From: Okapia johnstoni | Lineage: Eukaryota > Chordata > Mammalia > Artiodactyla > Giraffidae | Direction of reading: 5' to 3' | Assembly (NCBI GenBank): GCA_024291935.2 | Contig: CM044312.1 | Coordinates: forward strand, 44,217,001-44,281,000 | DNA length: 64,000 nucleotides | In this document: piece by piece, positions 10,966 through 22,149 of the stretch | Position numbering within the stretch: position 1 is the stretch's first letter | Layout of the letters: the number at the start of each line of letters is the position of its first letter | The notes under the pieces: model-generated | The model's database searches: none | Told to the model about the DNA's origin: nothing | What the model saw: the letters and a program-made list of their open reading frames with translations, nothing else | Program-made: the position numbers and the translations under genes

Positions 10966-12088
10966 AACACCTCTAACACTAATTATTGAAGACTGTGGAT
11001 CAAGGACTAGAAAGTAAGGAGGAGAAATGAAGAAATCTGGGATTGTAGAAATAACTGTTAACGAAACCAAATCAATAAAAATCTCATGTAAAATATCTTA
11101 ATGACCCAGCATAAGTAGATCCATGGGTGATCTTTTTTTAAGTTTCCTAAAAATAAAAATGCCTTTAAATAAAAGCAACTCTTTGCTCACACGAAAAGTA
11201 AATCATAATTACTTTTACGATTGTGCATAGAGGGTTCATACTTAATTCCATGTTCATTCTGGTCAAAAAAGGGAAAAATGAAAAGTAAATGTAAATCAGA
11301 AAGGTCATGCAGTAACATTAAATATATACATAGAGTCCATAAACATGGATACAGGAAACATCAAACACTTAAATCTGGCTAAGAAATTTGGTTTACAAAA
11401 GCCAAAAGACTATTAATGTTTATGATCTAAACTTTATTACTATATACACACACAGAGAGGATTCTGTCATTTTCTTTCTCCTCAAGCTCCATAGTTTATT
11501 GGTAAAGATGTACGAACTGAGCTTAAAGAAAAAATATTCTTTCACATTTTTCCCCATGGAAGCATTGACAAAAAGCACCACTGGGGAGAAACCTGTATTA
11601 ATTATCCTCATGGTTTGCAAGAAAAGCTCTTTATTAACTTCAATCTAAACAAACATAAATAAACAGAAAAAACACTCTAGGTATAAACCTGCTGCAAAAG
11701 CTCTCTAAAATCAAACATAACACCCACGGTACATCTTTCAGCTTGAATGAATAAACCCTTCCAGCGAGACCTCCAATGGTTTCATTAAAAAAAAAAAAAA
11801 AACCCATAAAAGAGAATTGTTTCATTTCAGCATGAACAAGACTGGAGACAGCTTTCGTAATATTGATAACAACACTTCTTGGAGACATGATTAGCTGGAT
11901 TATCTCAGCTAATAGCTAAAAGGAAGAAGAGGAGTGAATGTAGAGGGCCTTTCATGCTTTGAAAAGGAACTCAGACATGGTAAAGTGTTAGACTGCAATA
12001 CTCAAGAGGTGCTTGAAACTACTCAGGCACAAGTATGACACACAAAATTCTATTCGATAAGACTAATATTTCATTTGGGTTAGGATCG
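10966..12088. other. Single-copy AT-rich sequence
   Basis: No repeat family recognised. An A tract lies at about 11786-11802. Confidence 0.35.
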
Positions 12089-12097
12089 AGAATCTAA

Positions 12098-12230
12098 GGA
12101 GAAGGAAATGGCAACCCACTCCAGTATTCTTGCCTGGAGAATCCCAGGGACAGAGGAGCCTGGTGGGCTGCCGTCTGTGGGGTCACAGAGAGTCAGACAC
12201 GACTGATGCGACTTAGCAGCAGCAGCAGCA
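12098..12230 (+). mobile_element. BOV-A SINE monomer with TSD
   Basis: The body runs from 'ggagaaggaaatggcaaccc' to a CAG-repeat tail ('agcagcagcagcagca'). The TSD AGAATCTAA lies at 12089-12097 and 12231-12239. Confidence 0.93.
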
Positions 12231-12392
12231 AGAATCTAAACAGACTTAAAGAATTTAAAGTAGCTAAGCAAAACAGATTTTTCCTTTTATTTTAGGGACA
12301 AGGAAACTAAGGCCCAAGGGCTCAAGATTTGCCCAGTGTCCTGTTACCACTAACTGTATTCCTAGTTACCAAGGTCTACCTTGAGAATGTGA

Positions 12393-12470
12393 GGAAGAGG
12401 GAGCCCTGGCGTGCTGCAGTCCGTGGCATCGCAGAAAGTAGGGCACAGCTGGGAGACTGAACAACAACTA
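12393..12470 (+). mobile_element. BOV-A/BovB tail fragment
   Basis: A 3' fragment with 'gagccctggcgtgctgcag' and 'ctgggagactgaacaacaac', degraded at several positions. Only the last 75-80 bases of the SINE or LINE remain. Confidence 0.75.
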
Positions 12471-13038
12471 CACCTCGAGAATGCCTTGAGGCTCAATACA
12501 ATGCACTGAATACAATCCAGTAACAGGCTGAACCTCGGAAACCTCAGAAGACATAGTCTCATTTTCCATATCTGAAAAATCATTTTTAACATCCTTAAAC
12601 AAAATGTGAAACAGGATGAAATTTCAGGTGTTGCTCCAGCAATAAGAAAAGTCTCATTTGAGCCACCTCAAGAGATTAGGAACTAAAATTTTTCATCCAG
12701 TTCAATGTAATTCATGACAGGCATTTGTATATTCAGAGACAAAATCCCACAACATTCTTAGACTCTTGTCTGTTATTACATCAGCCCCAGGGAGATTATG
12801 GTTAGGTAACTTTCAGGATTTCCTAGCCCTTACAATCTGTAAATCCTTAGTCGAACCTATTAACAAAAGTACCATCAGAGGCATATAAGTTGCTAATGAC
12901 TCTCAGTCTCAGTAACCCACTTAACATTTAAGCTTTTTGCAAGTCAAAAATATGCACATATATGCAATGAATCATTATTACCCCCTCTCTAAATTGCCTA
13001 TTCATACCTTTTTAAATTATGTCTTTGGATTTACATTT
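12471..13038. other. Single-copy sequence, no recognised feature
   Basis: No repeat or exon signal found. Confidence 0.3.
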
Positions 13039-13275
13039 AATTTTTATTTTGTATTGAGGTATAGTTGATTTACAATGCTGTAAATCACAGCAAAGTGATT
13101 CAGTTATCCATATATCCATTTTTTTTCAGATTCTTTTCCCATGTAAGTTGTTATGGAATATTGAGTAGCGTTCCCTGCACTATACAGTAGGCTCTTGTTA
13201 ATTATCTACTTTATATATAGTAGTGGTTATATTGTTAATCCCAAACTCCTAATCTGCCCCTCCTCTCTACCTCTC
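13039..13275 (-). mobile_element. Artiodactyl L1 3' end
   Basis: Reverse complement of the L1 3' UTR: 'attgaggtatagttgatttacaatg', 'agcaaagtgattcagttat' and 'cactatacagtaggctcttg'. Truncated at both sides. Confidence 0.85.
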
Positions 13276-14075
13276 TCTTTGTAAGCTTTTTATTTTAATG
13301 TTCTTATTGATATAGAATACCCTATACATTCTTACTCCTAATGCTTTTTCTGTTATGTACACTGTAAATAGCTTCTATCAGTTAGTGTCTTGTCTTAATT
13401 TTGTTTAAAATCCCATTTCTTGCATATAAATGTTTAATTATGTATCTATATTTATTAAAACTCTCTGTGTTAAAATGTAAACAGGGTCTGTTATTGATAG
13501 TACCGTGGTATAGTTCAGTTATACATATCTGAACTTGGTATAGTTCAGATAGTATAGTTCAGTTTCCCACCAGTCCCAAGGCTTTTCTCAGTCTTGTCTT
13601 AACTATATCAACAATCCCTACCCTTTTAGTCAATGGAAATTTGATAATGTTTTTGAGCCTTTCTTTGATTTTTGTAGAGAAAAATAGTGCAAGAAAGTAA
13701 AAAGACTGATAAATATATGATTTTGGCTTGATTGTTGTAAAAATCAGAAGCTGAAATGATTTTTAACCCATATCTCCTCTTACATAATCTTCCAAAATAC
13801 AGATCCAAGAAGAAAGAATTTGGGGGGAAAAAAGGAGAGATGGAGAAACTGAAGTGAGGTTAGTAGAAAAAGTCATTCAGAAAAATTGAGATACTCCTAA
13901 AACACTGCTGAATTTCAAAGATGATTATGTTTGAAACTTATGAGATTAAAACAATTAAGAAGATATTTGAAACTTAATCATTATCCTGAGGAAGTCCTTT
14001 AGGGAAATTCAAAGTTACATTGTTCTCTGTGAGCAAAGTGATCAAATTTTTCAGAATGGAGTTTTAAACAAACAT
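13276..14075. other. AT-rich sequence with local short repeats
   Basis: Three copies of GTATAGTTCAG lie within 13508-13562. The left part, to about 13480, could be further degraded L1. There is no exon signal. Confidence 0.35.
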
Positions 14076-14086
14076 AAATGTGTACA

Positions 14087-14548
14087 AAGGTCCGTCTAGT
14101 CAAAGCTATGGTTTTTCCAGTGGTCATGTATGGAAGTGCGAGTTGGACTATAAAGAAAGCTGAGTGCCGAAGAATTGATGCTTTTGGACTGTGGTGTTGG
14201 AGAAGACTCTTGAGAGTCCCTTGGACTGCAAGGAGATCCAACCAGTCCATCCTAAAGGAAATCAGTCCTGAATACTCTTTGGAAGGACTGATGCTGAAGC
14301 TGAAATTCCAATACTTTGGCCACCGGATGTGAAGAACTGACTCATTTGAAAAGACCCTGATGCTGGGAAAGATTGAAGGCAGGAGGAGAAGGGGATGACA
14401 GAGGACAAGATGATTGGATGGCATTACCAACTCAATGAACATGGGTTTGTGCAAGCTCCGGAAGTTGGCAATGGACAGGGAGGCCTGGCATGCTGCAGTC
14501 CATGGGGTCACAAAGGGTTGGACACTACTGAGCAACTGAACTGAACTG
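14087..14548 (+). mobile_element. BovB LINE, 5'-truncated 3' end (copy A)
   Basis: It covers the C-terminus of the reverse transcriptase ORF ('ctatggtttttccagtggtc', 'cttgagagtcccttggactgc') and the 3' UTR, and ends in the 'actgaactgaactg' tail. The TSD AAATGTGTACA lies at 14076-14086 and 14549-14559. The ORF remnant is broken by a TGA after 'HRM' at 14330. The opposite strand is open over about 178 codons (see findings). Confidence 0.95.
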
Positions 14549-14559
14549 AAATGTGTACA

Positions 14560-15165
14560 CCTTTAGAAGAATATTGAAAGGAGAAAATGTTTGAATCTAA
14601 TCTCCCATAAAAAGAGTACCTTCAGGGTTCCCAGATTTAAAACATTTTCCCACCCAATTCCCTTGCCCTCATTTCACCTCACCTAAAACAACTATCTTAA
14701 AATATGAAAGCCTTCCCTTGAGTAGCTTTGCTTCATCACTCTAATTGTTATGGAGACCCAGCCACAGCTGGACTCCTGATACCCAACCATTTGTCATCTC
14801 TGCCTGGGAGTTAACCAGAATTTTTCCAAACCAAGCAACTCTTCCCCAGGGTTCCTTTCAAGGAAGATTATACCAGCAGTTTCTAATTTCCTATCCCTGC
14901 AGGAAAGGTTGTTCAGAGTTTGATTTTAAATATCTCTTATTAAAGTTTTGCATGGCTGCTGAATTATGACCAGATTTCAAATCTTCATCTTAAAATGAGA
15001 GTTTATTAATTGGGCACATGTTATTATTCTCAGTATGAAAACCAAATAGATTAATAGAAAAAAAGAGAAGGCACATTAAAAAGCAGTCAGATTGTATCAC
15101 TGATTAAGTAGTTCACAGCCAAGGAAGAAGTGCACTTTAAACAGAAGCTGCAGATTTATATCCAC
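14560..15165. other. Single-copy sequence, no recognised feature
   Basis: No repeat family or coding signal recognised. Confidence 0.3.
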
Positions 15166-15215
15166 TCCCTATTTCAGGACCTAGCACTGTAGATGCTCAA
15201 TAAATATTGAATGAA
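15166..15215 (+). repeat. L2 or MIR terminal fragment
   Basis: 'gacctagcactgtagatgctcaataaatattgaatg' is the characteristic L2 3' end. Confidence 0.55.
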
Positions 15216-15476
15216 AACCTTTTTTCCATCCAAGACTCTTCTTCTCTCATACTATTCCACTCTTCTGCCTTCCCCAAGAACTACAGTTTTCATGAAAGCA
15301 AACAAAGGAGTTATGAAATTCAAATGCACAATCTGTCAAGCCAAAACATTGTCCTGAACCCCAGGAATCATCTAGCTGCTTTGTTAAGTTGTGAAAAGTC
15401 TTTCTAATCAAACAATTTGGATTAATTTATTTTGCAAATTTAGATATCTTTAGACATGAAGTTAGGGGAATTTGTC

Positions 15477-15696
15477 TACTACCTGGTGACTCAGTGGTAA
15501 AGAATCCACCTGCCAAGCAGGAGACCCAGGTTCAATCCCTGGATCAAGAAGATCCCCTGGAGAAGGAAATGGCAACCCACTCCAGTTTTCCTCCTGAGAA
15601 ATCCCATGGACAGAGGAGCCTGGTGGGCTACAGTCCATGGGGTTGCAAGAGTCAGACATGACTTAGTAACTAAAGAGCAACAGCAGCAGCAGCAGA
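15477..15696 (+). mobile_element. Bov-tA SINE, full length
   Basis: The tRNA-like head 'tggtgactcagtggtaaagaatcc' carries the A box and 'ggttcaatccctgg' the B box. The BovB-derived body follows, then a CAG-repeat tail (15677-15694). Apart from a small body deletion it is near consensus. Confidence 0.93.
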
Positions 15697-16418
15697 CACT
15701 AAGTTATTATTCTCTGCACCAAAAGAGACTTACTTTTTAATCCTTTCTCCACAAGGATGTCAAAATTTTTCAGTCACAAGGTAAGACATCAGACCAAAAT
15801 AGATTTAAAAATTCCGTACAATCATGAATGTCATTACAGTTACTCTTATGCCAAGAATCATTTACACAACTTGAATTCTTATAAACACATTTGACTAGAA
15901 ATCCATTTAACCTGGGCATTTCTGCTCCAAAGAAAGTATTTAGACAAACAACACTCTTATCATTCCAAACATATTATTTTTCAGTACTGCCTGAAAACTT
16001 CCCTTACACAGATCAGAAAAAAAGAAGAATGTCAGGAGTAAGGAGTTGGTGCAAAGAGGCAAGTCATGCAAATAAACTTAGGTTCTGTTCAAACAGTTAA
16101 AAGAATTAAAAACTTGGACCCTAAGCAAGCAAACAAAAAAAAATATTTCTGCATTGACAACTTCTTTTAATTTCAAATCTGGAAAATATTTTAGCAGGAA
16201 TATGGTGACCAAACTATGTTACCTAGAAATTCTAAGAATGGAAGACACATTGAAAGGACTTTTTTTTTTTTAAGAGTGTAAGAAATATCATACTGGGTCT
16301 GATAAGTGGTTCCTCTGGCCAAAGTTTCTTGCCAACGGTGCTAAAGGGATGGGACATTTATCCCATTCAATGGGATTGATTGAAATAGAGTAAAGGACAA
16401 AGCAATTGGGCTGTTAAG
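15697..16418. other. Single-copy AT-rich sequence
   Basis: No repeat recognised apart from short A and T tracts (about 16134-16142 and 16260-16272). Confidence 0.35.
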
Positions 16419-16431
16419 AAAAATGTAATCA

Positions 16432-18141
16432 GTTCAGTTCAGTCGCTCAGTCGTGTCCAACTCTTTGCAACTCCATGTATCGCAGCACGCCAGGCCTCCC
16501 TGTCCATCACCAACTCCCGGAGTTTACCCAAACCTATGTCCATCGAGTCAGTGATGCCATCCAACCATCTCATCCTCTGTCGTCCCCTTCTCCTGCCCCC
16601 AATCCTTCCCAGAATTAGGGTCTTTTCCAATGAGTCAGCTCTTCGCATGAGGTGGCCAAAGTATTGGAATTTCAGCTTCAACATCACTCCTTCCAATGAA
16701 CACCCAGGACTGACCTCCTTTAGGATGGACTGGTTGGATCTCCTTGCAGTCCAAGGGACTCTCAATAGTCTTCTCCAACACCACAGTTCAAAAGCATCAA
16801 TTCTTCAGCACTCAGCTTTCTTCACCGTCCAACTCTCACATCCATACATGACCACTGGAAAAACCATAGCCTTGACTAGACGGACCTTTGTTGGCAAAGT
16901 AACGTCTCTGCTTTTAAATATGCTATCTAGGTTGGTCATAACTTTCCTTCCAAGGAGTAAGCATCTTTTAATTTCATGGCTGCAATTACCATCAGCAGTG
17001 ATTCTGGAGCCCCAAAAAATCAAGTCTGACACTGTTTCCACTGTTTCCCCATCTATTTCCCATGAAGTGATGGGACCAGATGCCAATCAATGCAAAGAAA
17101 CAGAGGAAAACAATAGATTGGGAAAGACTAGAGATCTCTTCAAGAAAATTAGAGATACCAAGGGAACATTTCATGCAAAGATGGGCTCGATAAAGGACAC
17201 AAATGGTATGGACCTAACAGAAGCAGAAGATATTAAGAAGAGGTGGCAAGAATACACAGAAGAACTGTACAAAAAAGATCTTCACGACCCAGATAATCAT
17301 GATGGTGTGATCACTCACCTAGAGCCAGACATCCTGGAATGTGAAGTCAAGTGGGCCTTAGAAAGCATCACTACGAACAAAGCTAGTGGAGGTGATGGAA
17401 TTCCAGTTGACCTATTTCAAATGCTGAAAAATGATGCTGTGAAAGTGCTGCACTCAATATGCCAGCAAATCTGGAAAACTCAACAGTGGCCACAGGACTG
17501 GAAAAGGTCAGTTTTCATTCCAATCCCAAAGAAAGGCAATGCCAAAGAATGCTCAAACTACCGCACAATTGCACTCATCTCACATGCTACTAAAGTAATG
17601 CTCAAAATTCTCCAAGACAGGCTTCAGCAATACGTGAACGGTGAACTTCCAGATGTTCAAGCTGGTTTTAGAAAAGGCAGGGGAACCAGAGATCAAATTG
17701 CCAATATCCGCTGGATCATCAAAAAAGCAAGAGAGTTCCAGAAAAACATCTATTTCTGCTTTATTGACTATGCCAAAGCCTTTGACTGGATCACAATAAA
17801 CTGTGGAAAATTCTGAAAGAGATGGGAATACCAGACCATCTGACCTGTCTCTTGAGAAACCTGTATGCAGGTCAGGAAGCAACAGTTAGAACTGGACATG
17901 GAACAACAGACTGGTTCCAAATAGGAAAAGGAGTACGTCAAGGCTGTATATTTTCACCCTGCTTATTTAACTTATATGCAAAGTACATCATGAGAAATTC
18001 TGGGCTGGAGGAAGCACAAGCTGGAATCAAGATTGCTGGGAGAAATATCAATAACCTCAGATATGCAGGTGACACCACCCTTATGGCAGAAAGTGAAGAA
18101 GAACTAAAGAGCCACTTGATGAAAGTGAAAGAGGATAGTGA
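16432..18141 (-). mobile_element. BovB LINE with 5' inversion (copy B)
   Basis: The left part, 16432-17085, is the BovB 3' end in minus orientation, starting with the reverse-complement tail 'gttcagttcagtcgctcag'. From 17086 the sequence switches to plus orientation and runs through the reverse transcriptase region to 18141. Both parts come from one element: in BovB order the second ends only about 40 bases before the first begins. The whole is bounded by a 13-base TSD, AAAAATGTAATCA, at 16419-16431 and 18142-18154. This is the layout of a twin-primed minus-strand insertion. Confidence 0.93.
17086..18141 (+). pseudogene. BovB reverse transcriptase fragment (inverted part of copy B)
   Basis: The translation shows RTE-clade RT motifs in order: 'NKASGGDGIP', 'FIPIPKKGN', 'QAGFRKGRGTRDQ' and 'FIDYAKAFD'. 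A 4-base deletion after 'AKAFD' (near 17787) causes a frameshift. The frame resumes at 17822 with 'YAGQEATVRTGHGTTDWFQIG'. The catalytic YADD is changed to YAGD (about 18062-18073), removing a metal-binding aspartate. There is no 5' endonuclease domain. This piece is dead and cannot supply activity. Confidence 0.9.
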
Positions 18142-18154
18142 AAAAATGTAATCA

Positions 18155-18484
18155 TGTCCTCCAGAATCATGACTTTCAAGACTCATGATGTCTTTTGGTC
18201 ACTGGACGTTTCAAGAGAGCAGGAATTTTATTTTTTCACCTATATATATATATATATATACCCCCAGTACTTAAACAGTATCTGGCACATATGAGGCCCT
18301 AAGCAAATTATTTTTTAATTAATACATTGTTACAACACAATCATTCACACACTTACTTAAAGCAGGTAGCACAGTTAAGTTACCAGTTAAGTTCCCCATT
18401 AAGAAGGCAAAAAACACTTAAACCTTTCCCATAATGAGACTGGGTGCCACCTGTCATTCAAGGACTCATCTATTCTGGCAATAA
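18155..18484. other. Single-copy sequence with a TA microsatellite
   Basis: Apart from the (TA)n at 18241-18260 nothing is recognised. Confidence 0.35.
18241..18260. repeat. (TA)n microsatellite
   Basis: Ten uninterrupted TA units. Confidence 0.95.
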
Positions 18485-18830
18485 AAATCTACTGAGGACC
18501 TGCAATGTGCTAGGAATTTTGCTGGGGCTGGAGATGCAGTTGTGGACAAGACGGAATTCCTGCCCTCAAAGGGCTTCCATCCTAGCGATTTCCTGGCTGC
18601 TATGTGGACAGGCTGTTGAGGTGAAGAAGAAAAACAGAGAGACTAATTAGGGAAACTTTGTCGACTGAAGTGAGATGATGGTGGCTTGGACCAGGGAGGA
18701 GCTAGTGAAAAGGAACTGGACTCAGGATATATTCTGTACATTTAGAGGTTGATGGAGATAATCCAGGAGATGGAGAAGTTAATAATATAGTAGACAGGGG
18801 ATAAATCCATAGGCAAAGCAAGAGAGGTTG
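18485..18830 (-). repeat. L2 fragment
   Basis: 'ctactgaggacctgcaatgtgctagg' and 'cctgccctcaaagggcttcc' are the reverse complement of the L2 3' region ('tgagcacctactatgtgccagg', 'ccctcatggagcttac'). Boundaries are approximate. Confidence 0.55.
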
Positions 18831-19014
18831 AGACCCATGAACAGGTGTATGACCTCAGACAGGGGCAGCGACAAATGACTCAGTGTAACAGGACAGAGGC
18901 AGAGTGTGGGTACCATAATTTCCTAGCATCTAAGTCTGCAATAAAGGAAAATTGTTCTCTAAAAAATACCCATTAGACTGCAGGTTAAGCCCATTCTCTT
19001 CCCTAATTAAGAAA
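18831..19014. other. No recognised feature
   Basis: Short unassigned stretch between L2 and L1M-like fragments. Confidence 0.3.
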
Positions 19015-19260
19015 TGTAACACATGCTCACTGTACTCAGAAATTTTTAAAAATAGAGAAAATATTAAAAACACACATTGATATCACCTGAAATTTCAACA
19101 TCTAGTGGTAACTATTATAAACCTTTGCTGCAGTTCATCCCCAAATGTTTTTTAATTACCTATTTTTTTATTCTTGTCACTGGGTTCAAACTATATAAAA
19201 ATGATTTTACATCCTGGTTTTCTCAGAAGTATTTCCCCCATTTCACACTCATATTTCTCT
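19015..19260 (-). repeat. Possible L1M 3' UTR fragment
   Basis: 'aatgtaacacatgctcactgt' followed by an A-rich block and 'ttaattacctatttttttattcttg' resembles old L1M 3' ends in reverse orientation. The assignment is tentative. Confidence 0.35.
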
Positions 19261-20634
19261 TAACAGGACTGACTCGGAGTCACAAGCATCCAGCCACTCA
19301 GATTAGAATACAGCTAATTTTTGTAAAAAATCCTTCATCAGTTTTCCCCACTCTGGCTTTCCCGCCTGCCCATTCCACGTATTTGTCATTATGAAGAACA
19401 GACAGATAAAGCACTAGAATATCTACTGTCATTTTCACTTCTCTAAACCATCAAAAGAGCATCTTCCTTTATCTCTGTCTTGTGCACACAATGCATACAT
19501 TTCTCACCGAAGGTTTTTCAGTTTATAAAGTTGATCTCATTGTTAGAATTAAAACTGTTGGATTTTTTTGCATTCTTCCTTGTAATTCTGGCTCTCTCTA
19601 CATTTATGATTTCCCAGTCTGTCTTTTAGCTCCTCATGTAATATTATGTTAATAATCAAATTTTAGTTTTCAATGAAGATTTTTATTCCTGTATTGTTTT
19701 TCCTTCTGTTAACTTTTTCACCTTTCAGGCATTACTTTCTTCTCATGGAGCTCTTTTGGTGTGGTGAAATTCTTTTTAAACTAGGATTTCTTTATTTTTA
19801 CTCAATTTCTAGCTTCCGACTTCATGATCAGCTCCAGTAACTGAAGCAGTGAAGTCTTGAGCGTACCTGTTTACATCCTTTCACACTTGTCTTTCCTCAG
19901 TTTGCCTTGCCCCCACCCCCATCTCTGCCAATATTAAATACTCAATAGAACATTCTAACTGCTCATCACTATGACTGCCATATTCTACCTGCCTTGCTTG
20001 GTTCTGTGACGGTCAAATAAGATCAAGTGTTAATCAAACCTTCTAGAAAATTCCAGTCTGTACGCTTGAACAGGCCCTTTGCTCCTGATAAAAGAGGAAT
20101 TTAATACTCTGAAAGGAAAGGCTATTGAAGCAACTTAACACACTCATGCGGTCTTTGAGATCCCGGCAGAACAGACACGAAAAAAATTCACCCTCCACTA
20201 ACGATTGTGAGACACAAAGCCTTCCCATCAAAAAAGATTACATTTCTACAGTTTCAAAACAAATCCATGGGCTGCATCACGCAAAAATCTTTCATCCTTC
20301 AACCTCCCCTTCCTTAATGAATTTCACCTTTTTCACTCAGCGACAGAGTTTGAAAACGAGCTCTAATCGAGATTGAACAGATGAGACTTGGTCATAGGGC
20401 TAATACGGCAGGCAGGTAAAGACATCTAGATAAAGACTGCTAATAATAAACACTTCCCAATCACCAGTCTTCAGCTACTTTTAATCAGTGCATATTCATT
20501 CAGCCTAAAAACACTCTATATTTTGCCTTTTGTCCTTTTAATAAAATTGTAGTAAATGATATTATTTCTTAAACAATCCACTTGATATTCTCAAATCTAA
20601 TATCAGCCACTGAAGGATTTTGTACATATTGCTT
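19261..20634. other. Single-copy sequence with a CpG-retaining patch
   Basis: No repeat recognised. The patch 20125-20420 keeps about nine CpG dinucleotides in an otherwise CpG-poor region (see findings), so a conserved non-coding element is possible. Confidence 0.4.
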
Positions 20635-20745
20635 AAATACCTGAATCTCAGCTTTCTCACTTGTCAAACAGAAATAAAAACTGTTTCCTCAGTTGTTTAT
20701 CATGAAGGTTAAATGAGGGAATGCACTTTAAAGAATGTATAAACC
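20635..20745 (+). repeat. MIR fragment
   Basis: 'ctgaatctcagctttctcacttgtcaaac' followed by 'gaaggttaaatgaggg' matches the second half of MIR ('cctcagtttcctcatctgtaaaatgg', 'gaggattaaatgag'). Confidence 0.6.
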
Positions 20746-20817
20746 CTAATAGACTATGCAAAAATACAACTGATAGACTGCAATTTGAAGTCCTCTATGA
20801 TCTCATTTCCTAGTTTG

Positions 20818-21315
20818 TTTTTTTTTTTTTTTGGAGGGGAGTAATTTTATTTACTTTGATTAGGTAATACATTCACATGGTTCAAAATTCCCAAGTTGTA
20901 AAAGGGTATATACAGTTAAAAGTCTTTCATTCCTTTCCACCAACCACCTGACTCTCTTCTCAAGAATGTAATCAACATCGTATTTACTTTTCAGATGCAT
21001 GTGGATTTTCCCCCACTTTTTATACAAATGCTATCATTATTCACTGTTTTATGTCTTTTTTCTGGTTTGACAATGTATCTTGGAGATTGTTTCATACGCA
21101 TATAAACAACAAAGAGGGAGTGCCTCCATTCTTTTCACTGGCTGCATGAAAAGCCTTTGAGTGGCGGGACCATGATATATTCAACGGTACTACATTTAGA
21201 TTATTTCCAATATCTTACAGTTACAGTCTTTGCTCAAGTACAGGCATACTTGTAAGGTACATTTCTAAAAGAGAATTGCTGAGTCAACAAGTATGCACAT
21301 TTTCAATTCTGAAAA
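20818..21315 (-). mobile_element. L1M 3' UTR
   Basis: A T tract (20818-20832) is followed by 'ggtaatacattcacatggttc', 'tatcttggagattgtttcata' and 'agagaattgctgagtcaac'. This is the reverse complement of an L1MC/L1ME-type 3' end with its poly-A at the left. Confidence 0.75.
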
Positions 21316-21545
21316 AGATTTCCATGTTGTCCTTAATAGAAGATTATAGCAATTTATTCTCCTTCCAGCCATAAATGGAAACTATTTCTCCACATAACTG
21401 TCAGCATAATCTTGTCAAACATTATTGTTAAATCTCAGCCAAAAGGATAACAAAAAAATGACATAACTATGTGTTTTAATTTGCTTTTCCTGGTGAGCTT
21501 CTTGGTCCTTTTTTTGATTGACCAAATTTATTTCACTCCCTCTTA
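21316..21545. other. No recognised feature, possibly more L1M
   Basis: The text 'tccttccagccataaatgg' may continue the L1M 3' UTR, but the match is too weak to call. Confidence 0.3.
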
Positions 21546-21890
21546 CTTTCTTCCTCTATATCCCTCTGCACATCCTATGATACAGTCAGCCTGAAATATC
21601 TGCTATTCTCCAATTGGACCACATTCTGGAAAATGCCTATTCCTTCCACCTCTAGTCACAAAAATTTCTGATAGCCAAGTTCAAAGGCACTTCAAAATTT
21701 ATGAAATGTTCCTATTTTCCTCATAGAACTTAATCCCTCCTTCCTCAGGGCACACTGTTAGAGCTTCAGAATAGCATCATTTCACTCTGCCATGTACATA
21801 TATGAGCTTATTAAAGTATGAGACCAAGTTCTCCATCTTAGCATCCCCCATGATGTCCAACACATTCACTCAGTTAATGTGAAATGAAAG
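21546..21890 (+). repeat. L2 fragment
   Basis: 'ctgcacatcctatgatacag', 'ttccttccacctctagtcac' and 'ttctccatcttagcatcccccatgatgtccaacacattcactcagttaatg' follow the L2 3' region layout, very diverged. Confidence 0.4.
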
Positions 21891-22149
21891 CCTGAATTAA
21901 AAATAAAACAACCATGACCTTCTAAATGCATATGTATTCTTAAACTTTCAAAATTCTATAAATCTAGTAATGGGGATAATAAAATACAGTGAAGCTCTGA
22001 ACACTTATTCTTTGACCCAAAAGTTCATATTACAACTTAATGCTGATAAATTTCCTTCCTTCACATTTTTCATTCAATGTTGTTTGCTTTAACACTGAAA
22101 TCCTGGTTGTGACTTAAATGACTAAAGCATATAACTAAGATCAAAACAT

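Noticed and set aside
15477..15560. tRNA-like sequence with A and B boxes
   Set aside because: It is the head of a Bov-tA SINE. The same applies to the other Bov-tA and CHR copies, so no real tRNA gene is called.
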